64,000 nucleotides of DNA from CAVTSA01 sp963790575. Its GTDB lineage: Bacteria; Chloroflexota; Dormibacteria; Dormibacterales; Dormibacteraceae. The position numbers were made by a program, and so were the translations under genes. Within the stretch, counting starts at the first letter, position 1; the number at the start of each line of letters is the position of its first letter. Below, in pieces: positions 25,742 through 35,359 of this stretch. The notes under the pieces are model-generated. The model saw nothing but the letters and a program-made list of their open reading frames with translations. It was not told the origin of the DNA and ran no database searches. The stretch is from contig CAWBPD010000008.1 in the NCBI GenBank assembly GCA_963790575.1, forward strand, positions 62,001 to 126,000, given 5' to 3'.

Positions 25742-26583
25742 GGCACCAACTCCCCGACCCGCCGCCGCGACTTGCGCTGGTCGAAGTCGAGCGTGGGTAT
25801 GGATTCGATCAGCGAGCGCGTGTATTCGTGCTGCGGATGTTTGAAGATCTGTCGCACATCCCCCACCTCCACGATCTTGCCCGCGTACATGACGGCGACG
25901 CGGTCCACCAGCTGAGCGTGGACCCCCATGTCGTGCGTGATCACGGCGAGCGTGAGACCGAACTTCTCGCGGAGCTCGGCCAGGTTCTGGATCACGATCC
26001 GTTGAATGGTCACGTCGAGAGCCGTCGTCGGCTCGTCGGCGAGGAGGAGGTCCGGCCCGAGAGCGACCGACATGGCCGTGATCACGCGCTGCTTCATGCC
26101 CCCGGACAGCTCGTGGGCGTACATGTCGGCGACCATCCGATCCAGGCCCACCTGCTCCAGCAGCTCGGGAACCTTCTCCGATGCCTCTCTCTTGGTCCAG
26201 CGCGTGTGGGCCTCCATCACATCGACGAACTGGTCACCGACCTTCATCACCGGGTTGAGCGAGTTCATCGAACCCTGGGGCAGATAGGAGAGCCCGCTCC
26301 AGCGCAGGGACCGGAGCTTCTCGTCGCTCAACTGGAGCAGGTCCACGGCCGGGCCTTCGGAGGGGTGGAAGATCACCTCTCCCTTGGCCACGTAGCCGGG
26401 CCGCTGGAGCAGGCGCAGGACCGCCGCCGCCAGCGTGCTCTTGCCGCAGCCGCTCTCCCCGGCGATGCCCAGGATCTCGCCGCGATAGACGGTGAGATCG
26501 ACGTCCTCCACCGCGGTGATGTCGCCCGCGGCGGCCCGGTAGCGGCAGGTGAGGCCACGGACCTCGAGCAGTGGCTCCGGCAT
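25738..26583 (-). CDS. ABC transporter ATP-binding protein, DppD/OppD-like
   Basis: A 281-residue ATPase. Walker A is GESGCGKST, signature LSGGMKQRVITAMSVAL, Walker B LLADEPTTALD, and H-loop VITHDMGVHAQLVDRVAVMY. GGAGGTT lies 5 nt before the ATG. The usual cysteine-rich iron-sulfur tail of many OppD proteins is absent; it ends shortly after the switch region with HEYTRSLIESIPTLD. Partner of the DppF-like gene. Confidence 0.94.
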   Translation of the reverse strand: MPEPLLEVRGLTCRYRAAAGDITAVEDVDLTVYRGEILGIAGESGCGKSTLAAAVLRLLQRPGYVAKGEVIFHPSEGPAVDLLQLSDEKLRSLRWSGLSYLPQGSMNSLNPVMKVGDQFVDVMEAHTRWTKREASEKVPELLEQVGLDRMVADMYAHELSGGMKQRVITAMSVALGPDLLLADEPTTALDVTIQRIVIQNLAELREKFGLTLAVITHDMGVHAQLVDRVAVMYAGKIVEVGDVRQIFKHPQHEYTRSLIESIPTLDFDQRKSRRRVGELVP

Positions 26584-26587
26584 CAGC

Positions 26588-27469
26588 CTAACCTCCCAGC
26601 ACCTTCCGCAGCCTTGGGTTGAACACCTCCTCCAGTCCCAGGTTGATGAGGTTGAGAGCGAAGAAGAGGACCGTGAGGATGACGATGGGTACCACGAACA
26701 TCGGCCACACCCCGACGGTCATCGCTCCGCTGCCGAGGGCGGTGTTGATCAAAAAGCCGAGATCGATGACCCCGCTCGGTCCGAGGCCGATCACCTCCAG
26801 GCCGACCAGCGCGAAGATGGCCCCGATGGTGGCGTAGCAGAGGCCGAGCGCGATGTAGGGAAGCATGTTGGGCATCAGCTCGGTGAAGACGATCTCGAGC
26901 GTGCCCTCCTTGGAGACGCGCGCCAGGTCCACGTAGGCGCGGGTACGCAGGCTGAGCACGTGCGAGCGGATGGTGCGGGCCGCGAAGGCCCAGCTGAACA
27001 CGGCCAGGATGAGCGCGATCTCGGTCACGTTCGTGGTCTTGGCGAACGCGGAGAACGCGATCAAGAGTGGGAACGACGGGATGACCAGGAAGAGGTCGGT
27101 GGTGGTGGAGAGAATCGAGTCCAGAATCCCGCCCCGGTAGGCGGCGTAGAAGGCGATCACGACCCCGATCACGGTCGAGATCACCCCCGCCTCGACCCCG
27201 ATCTGCAGGGACGTCCAGAGGCCGGTCACGACCATCGCCAGTTCGTCCCGGCCTTGATTGTCCGTCCCCAGGGGGAAGGTCCCGCCCGGGAGCTGGAAGC
27301 GCGGTCCGTAGCCAAGGGCCAGGGGATAGAGTCCGGTCCGCAGGCCGATCAGGTGCACGATCTGCCCGTGCAGAATGCCGATCAAGACGATCAGGGCCAC
27401 GATGAGCAGGCCCATGGTCACCTTTCCACTGCGGCGGAAGACGCCGAGAACGGTGTTGAGCTGTCTCAC
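26588..27469 (-). CDS. ABC transporter permease, DppC-like
   Basis: A 293-residue membrane protein with about six helices and the OppC-type periplasmic segment after helix 1 (GTFPLGTDNQGRDEL, the classic TD..GRD motif). The EAA-like loop is ARVSKEGTLEIVFTELMPNMLPYI. It starts with GTG preceded by AAGGTGAG. Located 13 bp after the DppB-like gene and 4 bp before the ATPase genes, in the standard order A-B-C-D-F. Confidence 0.93.
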   Translation of the reverse strand: MRQLNTVLGVFRRSGKVTMGLLIVALIVLIGILHGQIVHLIGLRTGLYPLALGYGPRFQLPGGTFPLGTDNQGRDELAMVVTGLWTSLQIGVEAGVISTVIGVVIAFYAAYRGGILDSILSTTTDLFLVIPSFPLLIAFSAFAKTTNVTEIALILAVFSWAFAARTIRSHVLSLRTRAYVDLARVSKEGTLEIVFTELMPNMLPYIALGLCYATIGAIFALVGLEVIGLGPSGVIDLGFLINTALGSGAMTVGVWPMFVVPIVILTVLFFALNLINLGLEEVFNPRLRKVLGG

Positions 27470-27482
27470 CTCACCTTGCTCC

Positions 27483-28601
27483 TTACCGGGCGAACTTGAT
27501 CCGCGGATCGAGGAGGGGCAGCATCATGTCGATCAGGAACACCGCGGTCAGGACCATGAAGATCGCGGTGTCGGTGATCGCCATCATGGTGTTGAGGTCC
27601 AGCTGCTGTTCCGCCAGCACCAGCAGGTGGCCGACACCGGGATAAGTGAAGAGGTTCTCGATCAGCACATTGCCGTTGAAGATGAACCCGAAGGAGATCA
27701 TCAGCCCGGTGATCTGGGGGAGATAGCAGTTGGGCATTCCGTACCGTCGCAGCACGTGCCAGGGCCGCAGTCCCTTGGCGGTGGCGAAGGTCAGGTAATC
27801 CTCACCCAGCACCGTGATCATCTGCTGCCGCATGCCGAGCAGGTTCCCGGCGATGCCGACGAAGACCAGGGACACCGCGGGGATGGTGGCGTGGCGCAGC
27901 AGGCTGAGGATGAAGTGGAACGAGAACCCGACGCTGAGCCCGGTGTCGTAGGCGTAGCCGGACGGCAGCAGCTGGATGTTGAACGCCAGCAGCAGGAGCA
28001 GCACCAGGGCCACGAAGTAGGCCGGGAGGTGCGCCGCCGCCAGCCCGGTGTAGGTCAGCAGGTCGGAGACCTTCGATCCCCGCGTCCAGCCGGCGAGAGC
28101 GCCCAGGATGACGCCCAGGAACCAGGCGATGATGGCCGAGAGCCCGAGCAGACCGACCGTCCACGGCACCGCGCGGGCCACGAGGGCCAGCGCCGGCGTC
28201 GGGTACTGCAGCAACGACGGCCCCATGTTGTGCCTGAAGATGAGCTGATACATGTAGGCGAAGTACTGCTGCAGCAGATTGCCGTTGAGCCCGAAGACCG
28301 CTTTGTAATGGGCGACCACGGCCGCGCTCGCCTGAGCGTTGTAGTTGTACGCGCTCTGCAGGTTGGAGATGTAGGCGCCGATCGGGTTCCCGGGAATGAG
28401 GCGGAAGAAGAAGAAGGTGGCGGTGAACGCCGCCCAGAGCGTGAACACATAGATGACGAAGCGCCGCAGGAGATAGGACGCGGTGGGGTGAGCGGCCATC
28501 CAGCCGCGTACCCCCCCGCGAAGAATGACGGGCGCTTCCTCGACGGCTATGACATCGTCATAGGCCGCGTCGGGTGCGTCGCCAACACGTGCATCGGCCA
28601 T
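27483..28601 (-). CDS. ABC transporter permease, DppB-like
   Basis: A 372-residue permease with an N-terminal cytoplasmic extension of about 45 residues, a first helix (FVIYVFTLWAAFTATFFFFRLIPGNP, containing the OppB hallmark RLIPGNP) and the EAA-type loop TFATAKGLRPWHVLRRYGMPNCYLP. The ATG at 28601 lies 2 bp after the binding-protein stop. The longer open frame upstream is inside the binding-protein gene and was discarded. The extended loop between helices 1 and 2 (SNLQSAYNYNAQ) is common in oligosaccharide-type members. Confidence 0.93.
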   Translation of the reverse strand: MADARVGDAPDAAYDDVIAVEEAPVILRGGVRGWMAAHPTASYLLRRFVIYVFTLWAAFTATFFFFRLIPGNPIGAYISNLQSAYNYNAQASAAVVAHYKAVFGLNGNLLQQYFAYMYQLIFRHNMGPSLLQYPTPALALVARAVPWTVGLLGLSAIIAWFLGVILGALAGWTRGSKVSDLLTYTGLAAAHLPAYFVALVLLLLLAFNIQLLPSGYAYDTGLSVGFSFHFILSLLRHATIPAVSLVFVGIAGNLLGMRQQMITVLGEDYLTFATAKGLRPWHVLRRYGMPNCYLPQITGLMISFGFIFNGNVLIENLFTYPGVGHLLVLAEQQLDLNTMMAITDTAIFMVLTAVFLIDMMLPLLDPRIKFAR

Positions 28602-28603
28602 GA

Positions 28604-30454
28604 TCAGCCCGCGTGCCCGGTCGGCTTGACCTTCCCCATCACGAACATCCACTGACCCCACCAATTGTCGGGGACCGTGTAGATGTTCTCGTTGGTCGGC
28701 CAGCCCTTCCAGTACGTCATGTTGAACTGCTGCGTATAGACGGTCTGGATCACCGGGACCGCCGCCATGTCGTGGTACCAGCGGTTCAAGGCCTCGTGGA
28801 ACCACGGGGTCGCCTTGGGGTCGGTCGGCGCCAGCTCGCCCAGATGCTGCACCGCGTTGTCGAGCTGGGGGTCGGTGAGCCGGACGATGGCGGACTGGAC
28901 CTGGGTGACGGTGCCGACGGGCTGCGCGTACTTGCTCAGGTACCCGGAGTAGAGCTGGTACGGGTCCAGCAGCTCGCCACACAGCCAGCGTGAGAGCATG
29001 TCGAACTGACCGGTCAGCATCGCCTGGTTCAGAGCCGACTGTCCCAGGTACTTGATGCTGGAGTTGATGCCGACGTTCTGCAGCGCCTGCGACACCAGCT
29101 GGCCGATCGAGTACTCATTGCCCGCCGACGGCAGCGTCCCGGTCAGGATGTCGAGCGAGACCTGCTGCCCCTTGTAGGTCCGCTTGCCGTCGCTCCCCTT
29201 CTTGGCCCCGATCTCGTCCAGCATCTTCTCTGCCTTGCTCGGGTTGTAGCTGAGCGGGTAGTTCTTGGCGATGCTGGGCACGTCCCACTTGTTGTTGCCG
29301 GGGTACGCGGCCCAGGGAAAGACACCGGGCTTGGTCGGGGGCACCCAGATGTTCTCGCCGATCCGCTTGCGGTCGACCAGCATCGAGATCACCCACCGCA
29401 TCCGGTAGTCCTGGAGGATCCCACCCGACGAAGGGGACTTGGTGTTGATCAGGATCGCCCGCTCGCAGGGGTCGAGGAACTTGGTCAGGATCTGATAACC
29501 CTTGTTGCCGCTGGAGACCAGGGGCTCCACGTGGGTGTAGTCACTGCCGTAGTCGGTGATCCCGGACTTGAATTGCTCGAAAGCCACGTCCAGGTCGGTG
29601 GAGGCCGCCCGCCAGGCAGCGTACTTGGGAGCGCAGTTGAGCTCAGAGATGTTCCAGTAGTTGGGATCCTTCTGCCACGCCACCACCTGGGCGTCGGGGA
29701 GCGTCTTGTAGAGGGTGTAGGGCCCGGTCATGACCGGTGGGTTGAACTTGAACGTGGTCGGATCCTGGTTGGACCAGATGTGCTCCGGCATCACGTAGAA
29801 GCCGGCCACGATGCCGCAGATGTAGTTGTAGTGGTAGCGCGGATCGGTCACGTTGAGGTCGATCACGATCGTGTGGTCGTCGGGGGTGGAGACGGACTGG
29901 GCCTCTCCATTCGCGGTCGGGTTGCTGTTGAGGAGCGTGGGATTCTTGTTCAGCAGGTTGAGCGAGAAGGCGACGTCCTTGGACGTGAAGGGTTTCCCAT
30001 CGCTCCAGTGCGCCTTCGGGTTCAGGTGCATGGTGAACTTCTGGAAGTTGTTGCTGTACTCATACCCGGTGGCCAGCCACGGCACCAGCTTGCCGGTGGC
30101 GACGTTCAGGTACCACAGAAACTCGGTGCACACCTGTCCGAACCCGTTGTAGTAGTTACTGCCGTTGGGAATGAAGTAGTTCCAGCTGTCCCAGGTCGTC
30201 TGCTGGACCTGGTCGACGACCACCGTCTGGTTGCGCGGCGTGCCCGCCACGCTCAGCTCCGCGCTCAGCGGAACCGAGCCGCCAAACGGCTTCGGCGCCG
30301 CGGAGGCCGGCGGGCTGGTGCAGGCAGCCAGGAAGTCGGCGCCGATCGCCCCCGCGGTCAGACCGGCCGCCACCTGGAGCGTCTGGCGGCGGGTGAGTCT
30401 GGAGTGAAGGAGGAAATCCTTCATGTCGATATGGGATTCAGGGTATTTCGTCAT
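28604..30454 (-). CDS. ABC transporter substrate-binding protein, family 5
   Basis: A 616-residue receptor of the DppA/OppA family (SBP_bac_5). The N-terminus combines a twin-arginine motif (TRRQTLQVAAGL, about 20-31) with a lipobox (FLAAC, Cys about 45), so it is probably a Tat-exported lipoprotein. Family features include AHWSDGKPFTSKDVAFSL, GPYTLYKTL and YNPSKAEKMLDEIGAKKG. GAGAGGAA precedes the ATG. First gene of an eight-gene operon that ends with three sugar dehydrogenases, so the ligand is more likely an oligosaccharide or glycoside than a peptide; this is inference. Confidence 0.93.
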   Translation of the reverse strand: MTKYPESHIDMKDFLLHSRLTRRQTLQVAAGLTAGAIGADFLAACTSPPASAAPKPFGGSVPLSAELSVAGTPRNQTVVVDQVQQTTWDSWNYFIPNGSNYYNGFGQVCTEFLWYLNVATGKLVPWLATGYEYSNNFQKFTMHLNPKAHWSDGKPFTSKDVAFSLNLLNKNPTLLNSNPTANGEAQSVSTPDDHTIVIDLNVTDPRYHYNYICGIVAGFYVMPEHIWSNQDPTTFKFNPPVMTGPYTLYKTLPDAQVVAWQKDPNYWNISELNCAPKYAAWRAASTDLDVAFEQFKSGITDYGSDYTHVEPLVSSGNKGYQILTKFLDPCERAILINTKSPSSGGILQDYRMRWVISMLVDRKRIGENIWVPPTKPGVFPWAAYPGNNKWDVPSIAKNYPLSYNPSKAEKMLDEIGAKKGSDGKRTYKGQQVSLDILTGTLPSAGNEYSIGQLVSQALQNVGINSSIKYLGQSALNQAMLTGQFDMLSRWLCGELLDPYQLYSGYLSKYAQPVGTVTQVQSAIVRLTDPQLDNAVQHLGELAPTDPKATPWFHEALNRWYHDMAAVPVIQTVYTQQFNMTYWKGWPTNENIYTVPDNWWGQWMFVMGKVKPTGHAG

Positions 30455-30929
30455 ACTCGGTTCCTCTCACACAGTCGTAGAGTTACAGCGCGCTGCCCGA
30501 CTCCGGCCGGGCGCTCTGTCGCGACGAGGTCTGTCTGTCTGCACTGCAACGTCTCGCCGCATGTCTATGAACCAATCTTCACTTGTCCCTGTCCGTAGCA
30601 CTCCCTCCCGTCTCTCCGCCCGGGCGGCATCGAAGCCGCACCGGAACGAACAACCCCACTTGCTCTCGCGGGTTCGATGTGGTCCCGGCCCTGCCGGGCG
30701 CACCGTCATTCGAGGCTCATCATCCTGTCGGCACCGCGGGCTCCTGCCAACTCGTGAACTCAGCGGGGCTCCGGCGACCGCACGCAGCCGCGTCCGGGAG
30801 AGGCTCCCACCCAACGGCCGGCTTCCGGGAAACGATCGCCGGGAGGCGGCCGCGGCCATCCGTCCCGTTCCGCTGTCAACTCGAAAAGAGTGCACCGCAG
30901 TACCTGGCCATTGCTCCACGCCGACGCTA

Positions 30930-30970
30930 AACCTAAGAGCCGGCGACAACCTTGTCAATACCGTTGACAA
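30930..30970 (-). promoter_or_regulatory. candidate promoter and overlapping operator of the importer operon
   Basis: On the minus strand TTGACA (30958-30953) is followed by 17 nt and TAGGTT (30935-30930). The -35 is half of a perfect inverted repeat TTGTCAATACCGTTGACAA (30952-30970), and a related half-site pair (TGTC...GACA) lies near 31028-31045. The region 30455-31227 otherwise has no supported gene; this AT-rich patch is its only clear signal. The leader would be about 470 nt. Confidence 0.45.
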
Positions 30971-31227
30971 AAAAATCGCAACTTTGCTGCCGATCCATTG
31001 ATCACGGGGTGTTATCTGCAGGATTACTGTCAATGTGTAGACAAGGCATACCTTTACGGCCGGCTGCCACACCGGCCCCACTGCCCCCCTGATAGCGCGC
31101 TTGCAGCCGGGCGGAGGGGCCCTCGAGGCCCGGCGGCGCCGCGTACGCAGTGGTCCCAAGAGCGTGCTCCGGCTCCTGGAATCCGGCGCCGCGCCGTCTC
31201 GCTGGTCCCATACCCGCAGCCTCCTCG

Positions 31228-32277
31228 TTACCGGTCTCGCGGACGCACCGGCCGCCGCGTCCGCTCCGATTCGTAGATGGCCTGGATCACCTCCAGCGAC
31301 TTGCGGCCCTCGGCGCCGGTGACCGCGGGGGGCCGGTTCTCCTGGACCGCCGCCGCGAAGTCCGCGAGTTGAAGGCGATGGAACTCGGGAAAGCCGGGCC
31401 GGCAGCCTTCCGCCCGGGCCCAAGTCTCCCGCTCTTCCTCCTCCCCGGAGAAGGTCCAGACGTCGTTGATCGCCTGCGTGCCCTCGGGCTGCTCCAACAG
31501 GCCCACGGTGGCACCCGAGGTGCCGTGCACCGCGACCTGGAAGCCGAAGGGCGGCTCGTAGGTGGTGGTGGCCTCGATCACGCCGAGCGCGCCGCTCTCG
31601 AAGGCGATGGTGGCTACCGCCGTGTCCTCCACCTCGATGTAGTCGCCGTGCTTGAGGGTCGCCCAGCGTCCGTACACCTCGTCGACTGGGCCCAGATACC
31701 ACTGGAGGAGGTCGATCATGTGGACCGCCTGGTTCATCAGCGAGCCGCCGCCCTCGGTGTCCCACCGCCCACGCCACTCGTCCTTGTCGAAGTAGGCGCG
31801 GTCACGCTTGAGACGCGCGAAGCACTCGCCCACCGTCAGCCGGCCCAGGCGCCCCTCGTCGATCGCGCGGCGGATGCGCTGGGACGCGGGGAACCAGCGC
31901 CGCTGGAAGATGGTCCCGAAGTGGATCCCGGCCCGGTCCGCCGCTTCCACCATCCGGTCCGCCTCCGCGAGGTCGGTCGAGAGCGGCTTCTCGGAGATCG
32001 CGTGCACACCCGCCTCGGCGGCCGCGATCAGCACCGGTGCGTGCTGCGGGTGAGGGGTGCAGATCGTGATGGCGTCGACCAGGTCGGCGCGGAGGAGATC
32101 GCCCACGTTGTCGAAGACCCGCGCCACCCCGTACTTGGCGGCCGTCGCCCTCGCCCTCTCTTCCACCACGTCACAGCAGGCCACGAAGTCCACCGCGTCG
32201 ATCGTGGCCAGCGAGTCCGCGTGGCGCTGACCGATCCCGCCGCAGCCGACCAGCGCCATCCGCACGGGGGACGGCAT
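31228..32277 (-). CDS. Gfo/Idh/MocA family oxidoreductase
   Basis: A 349-residue dehydrogenase. The coenzyme loop is MALVGCGGIGQRHAD (7-21), SEKPLSTDLAEADRM holds EKP (96-98), and GGGSLMNQAVHMIDLLQWYLG is the active-site helix with the His/Asp pair. The ATG at 32277 shares one base with the upstream isomerase stop. Last gene of the inositol-like operon. Dehydrogenase plus isomerase pairs of this kind act in cyclitol and 3-keto-sugar pathways. Confidence 0.92.
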   Translation of the reverse strand: MPSPVRMALVGCGGIGQRHADSLATIDAVDFVACCDVVEERARATAAKYGVARVFDNVGDLLRADLVDAITICTPHPQHAPVLIAAAEAGVHAISEKPLSTDLAEADRMVEAADRAGIHFGTIFQRRWFPASQRIRRAIDEGRLGRLTVGECFARLKRDRAYFDKDEWRGRWDTEGGGSLMNQAVHMIDLLQWYLGPVDEVYGRWATLKHGDYIEVEDTAVATIAFESGALGVIEATTTYEPPFGFQVAVHGTSGATVGLLEQPEGTQAINDVWTFSGEEEERETWARAEGCRPGFPEFHRLQLADFAAAVQENRPPAVTGAEGRKSLEVIQAIYESERTRRPVRPRDR

Positions 32278-33131
32278 CAGTCCACCCCTCCCCGGGCGAT
32301 GCCGGCCTGCGTGAACGCGTCCGACAGCACGCGGTAGGACTGGGTGGCGGCGGCGAGAGCGTCGTACCCCTCTCGGCGCTGCACCATGAGGCTGATCTCG
32401 ACCGTGATGTGGCCGCGATAGCCCGCGCCGTCCATCGCACGCAGGTACCGGACGTAATCCATGTCTCCCTCCCCCGGAATCAGGAACTCGTAGGCGGGGA
32501 CGACGCCGCGCTCGTCCTTGACGTGGGTGTGGACGCTGAGCGGTGCCAGCTCCGCGACCACCTGCTCCATGTCCATCCCTTGGACGTTGAAGTGGGAGAT
32601 GTCGAAGTGGACGCGCAGCGCCGGTGAGCCCACCTGCCCGACCAGCCACTTCGCTCCCTCGGGCGTGTGCAGGGCCGATCCCACGTGGGGCTCGGCGGTC
32701 GCGATCACGCCGGCCGCCTCGGCGTGCGCGGCAAGCGCGCCGTAGCGGTCGGCCAGCTCTTCCCGGACCTCTTCCCACTGGCCCGCCGAACCACCTGACG
32801 TCGTGCTCACGGTCAGCCTCTGGCCCGGCCGCTGCAGCTCCGACGCGAGGTCGAGGTAGTGGCGGAAGCGGGCCAGACGCGACTCCAGACCCTCCCCCTC
32901 GGCGGCGCGGAGCAGCGGCGTGTTGCCGCTCAACCCGCAGAGCTGAAGGCCGGCGTCGTCATAGAGCCGCCGGATCCGCCGGCGCGCCGGGCCGTCGAGC
33001 GTGGCGGCGTCGGTCGGCCAGCCCGGGATCACGGTCAGCTCCAGGCCGTCGAAGCCGACCGACGCGCAGTGGTCGACCGCGACCTCGATCGGAGTCCGCT
33101 GCATGCCCCAGGTACTGAACGACAGGAACAC
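32277..33131 (-). CDS. sugar phosphate isomerase/epimerase
   Basis: A 284-residue AP-endonuclease-2-fold barrel. Metal-binding positions appear in TAEPHVGSALH, RVHFDISHFNVQG, SVHTHVKDERG and HITVEISLM. The GTG start (33131) is preceded by a G-rich stretch and lies 6 bp beyond the stop of the upstream dehydrogenase gene. It is paired with the following dehydrogenase by a one-base overlap. It resembles IolE/IolH/IolI-type proteins only at family level; the reaction is not assigned. Confidence 0.88.
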   Translation of the reverse strand: MFLSFSTWGMQRTPIEVAVDHCASVGFDGLELTVIPGWPTDAATLDGPARRRIRRLYDDAGLQLCGLSGNTPLLRAAEGEGLESRLARFRHYLDLASELQRPGQRLTVSTTSGGSAGQWEEVREELADRYGALAAHAEAAGVIATAEPHVGSALHTPEGAKWLVGQVGSPALRVHFDISHFNVQGMDMEQVVAELAPLSVHTHVKDERGVVPAYEFLIPGEGDMDYVRYLRAMDGAGYRGHITVEISLMVQRREGYDALAAATQSYRVLSDAFTQAGIARGGVD

Positions 33132-33137
33132 GCCCCC

Positions 33138-34415
33138 CTACCTCCCGGACACCGGCGCCGAGGCCCACGCGAGCTGCCGGTCGATCTCGCCCTGATACTC
33201 GTCGACCGCACCGCTGATCACGTCCTGGAGTGACAGCGCCCGCCCCGCGACGCTGGATTCGAAGAGGGCGTAGACGAGGGCCAGGTCCCGGACCGCAACC
33301 TCCGCGTCGACCTCGGGAGCGGCCCCGGTGCGGACGCAACGCGCGAGCTCGTCGTACTCGAGCGCGATCAGCTTGCGGTCGGTGGTGGCGAAGTCCAGGT
33401 CGTACGCAGCCGGACGCTCGGCGCCGAACAGCTCCGCCGCCAGCGGCTCCAGGCGGTAGCCGGGCGCATGGTCCAGCACGCCTTCACCGGCGAGGTCGCG
33501 GCCGTCGTCCAGGACCAGCCGGACCGCGTCACCCGTGCGGTCACCCGGGGCGACGATGGAGCCGGTGCTGCCGAACAGCTGCCGCGACCGCACCGCCAGC
33601 CCGTGGCCGGCGTGGTTGTCGGTCCACTGCCCCACCGCCCCGCTCTCGAAGTCGAGCACGCCGAAGATGGCATCCTCGCCGTCGGCCTCGATCTCGTCCG
33701 GCATGTCCTGCGCCCAGCGCTCGTAGAACCCGCCGGGCCCGGCGGTCTGCCGCTTGCGGCGCACGGGCTCGAAGAGGCGCACCGTCCCCGACGCCTGCCG
33801 CACGGGGCCGAAGAAGTACTGGATCAGATCGGCGGAATGGACGCCGGCGTCGACCGGCATCGCGCCCGAGAGCTTGCGATGCCGCCAGGGGGTGATCAGG
33901 ATCGCGTCGCGCCCGCCGATCGCCTGCTCCACGATCAGCCGCGGCGTCCCGATCGCCCCGCCGTCGACCAGCGCCCGGACCAGGCGGTTCATGGGGTCGC
34001 GGCGGAAGTTCTCGGCCACCGAGAGCACGCGTCCCGCCGCGCGGGCCCGCTCCTCGATCATGCGCGCGCCGCGCAGGGTGAGCGCCAGCGGCTTCTCGCA
34101 CAGCGTGTGGAGGCCCAGGCCGAGCAGCTCGCTCGCCACCAGGTGATGAGAGCCGGTGTCGGTGGTGCAGCCGGCGGCTTCCAGCTCCGGCTCCGCCATC
34201 ATCATCTCCGGCGCCGACGCGTAGACGTGCGGGCGGGCGCCGAGCAGCGTCTCCGCCTCCTGGGCCAGGTTGTTCGCGTTGTCGGGCCGCGGGTCGCAGA
34301 CCGCCACCAGCCGGACCGAGCGCGCGGACGACCTGGCCAGCTCGGCCAAGCCCGCCAGGTGACGCCGGCCCATGCCGCCGCAGCCCACGATCGCGAGGCG
34401 GAGCGGCTCGGTCAT
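33138..34415 (-). CDS. Gfo/Idh/MocA family oxidoreductase
   Basis: A 425-residue dehydrogenase. The coenzyme loop is LAIVGCGGMGRRHLAGL and the EKP motif is CEKPLALTLRGARM. The motif TPWRHRKLSGAMPVDAGVHS and the C-terminus (SLQDVISGAVDEYQGEID) are shared with the 23434-24693 protein (EEVMSGDANIYQAEIDEYYG), marking a common longer subfamily. The ATG at 34415 overlaps the upstream isomerase stop by ATGA; the longer frame upstream was discarded. Confidence 0.91.
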   Translation of the reverse strand: MTEPLRLAIVGCGGMGRRHLAGLAELARSSARSVRLVAVCDPRPDNANNLAQEAETLLGARPHVYASAPEMMMAEPELEAAGCTTDTGSHHLVASELLGLGLHTLCEKPLALTLRGARMIEERARAAGRVLSVAENFRRDPMNRLVRALVDGGAIGTPRLIVEQAIGGRDAILITPWRHRKLSGAMPVDAGVHSADLIQYFFGPVRQASGTVRLFEPVRRKRQTAGPGGFYERWAQDMPDEIEADGEDAIFGVLDFESGAVGQWTDNHAGHGLAVRSRQLFGSTGSIVAPGDRTGDAVRLVLDDGRDLAGEGVLDHAPGYRLEPLAAELFGAERPAAYDLDFATTDRKLIALEYDELARCVRTGAAPEVDAEVAVRDLALVYALFESSVAGRALSLQDVISGAVDEYQGEIDRQLAWASAPVSGR

Positions 34416-35359
34416 CGCTCCCCCACCGCCTCCGGCAGCAGCAGCCGTCGCAGGTACTCGGCCGACCAGCGAACTCCCTCCAGGCCGTACAGCACCGGAT
34501 CCTCGTTCTCGATGCCCAGCGATCCCCGGTAGCCGGCCTCCTTGAGCGCGGACAGGATCGCGGTCCAGTTCAGCTCCCCCAGCCCGGGCAGGCGGTACCG
34601 CCACCACCCGCTGCCCAGGATCCCCTGGCGGGCCAGGACCGCGGGCAGGATCTCGGCGTCCTTGCCGTCGAAGTGGTGGATGCGAGGGGCGTAGCGCCGG
34701 ATCACCTCCGGGATGTCGGGGACGCCCAGCCAGACCAGGTGCGAGGGGTCGAAGCTGAGGCCAAGGGCCGCCGAAGGCACCGCCTCGAACACCAGGTCCC
34801 AGAGCTCGGGCGAATGGGCCACGTTGCCCTGACCGCCGCCGCGGGGTGCCGTCTCCATCGCGATCCGGACCCCTTTGCTCTCGGCGTGCTCGACCAGCGG
34901 GCCCATCACGTCCTGGAAGATGGCGACCGCCTCCCGAACGCGGTTGGAGGGGTGGTCGGGGCGCTGCCCGGGCATCCCCCAGAGGTACATCCCGAACGGG
35001 GACCCGCCGTAGATGACCGCGACATCGACCCCGAGCGCGGCGCAGGCGTCGAGCGTCAGCCGGAAGTACTCGACCCGGCGTTTGCGGGCGTCGGGGTCTG
35101 TGGTGAGCAGGTTCAGCATCGGCGCCAGCGCGGTGATCTCGAGCCCGGCGCGTCCGACCAAGCCCAGTGTCTCCCCGGGGCCGTCGGCCACGATCCGGCG
35201 CAGGTCGAGGTGCCCGCCCTCGGGGCCGTCTCCGCGTCCTGGATAGGTGGGGCCGCAGTTGACCTCGATGCCGTCGACTCCGATCGCCGAGGCCCGCCGC
35301 ACCAGCTCCTCGAACGGCATCGGCTCCACGCCGACCAGCGATGCGAACGCCAGCTTCAT
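34412..35359 (-). CDS. sugar phosphate isomerase/epimerase
   Basis: A 315-residue xylose-isomerase-like barrel. Metal-site blocks: RIAMETAPRGGG, GLSFDPSHLVWLG, RIHHFDGKDAEI and SLGIENEDPV. These match the longer subfamily often described as inosose isomerase- or dehydratase-like. Overlaps neighbours on both sides by ATGA, so it is part of a tightly coupled operon. It differs clearly from the 32277-33131 isomerase, so the operon holds two distinct barrels rather than a recent duplication. Confidence 0.88.
   Translation of the reverse strand: MKLAFASLVGVEPMPFEELVRRASAIGVDGIEVNCGPTYPGRGDGPEGGHLDLRRIVADGPGETLGLVGRAGLEITALAPMLNLLTTDPDARKRRVEYFRLTLDACAALGVDVAVIYGGSPFGMYLWGMPGQRPDHPSNRVREAVAIFQDVMGPLVEHAESKGVRIAMETAPRGGGQGNVAHSPELWDLVFEAVPSAALGLSFDPSHLVWLGVPDIPEVIRRYAPRIHHFDGKDAEILPAVLARQGILGSGWWRYRLPGLGELNWTAILSALKEAGYRGSLGIENEDPVLYGLEGVRWSAEYLRRLLLPEAVGER

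Noticed and set aside
31228..32778. Longer start for the dehydrogenase gene (frame open to 32778)
   Set aside because: The extension is antisense-like Arg/Gly-rich sequence inside the upstream isomerase gene; the ATG at 32277 starts exactly at the coenzyme fold.
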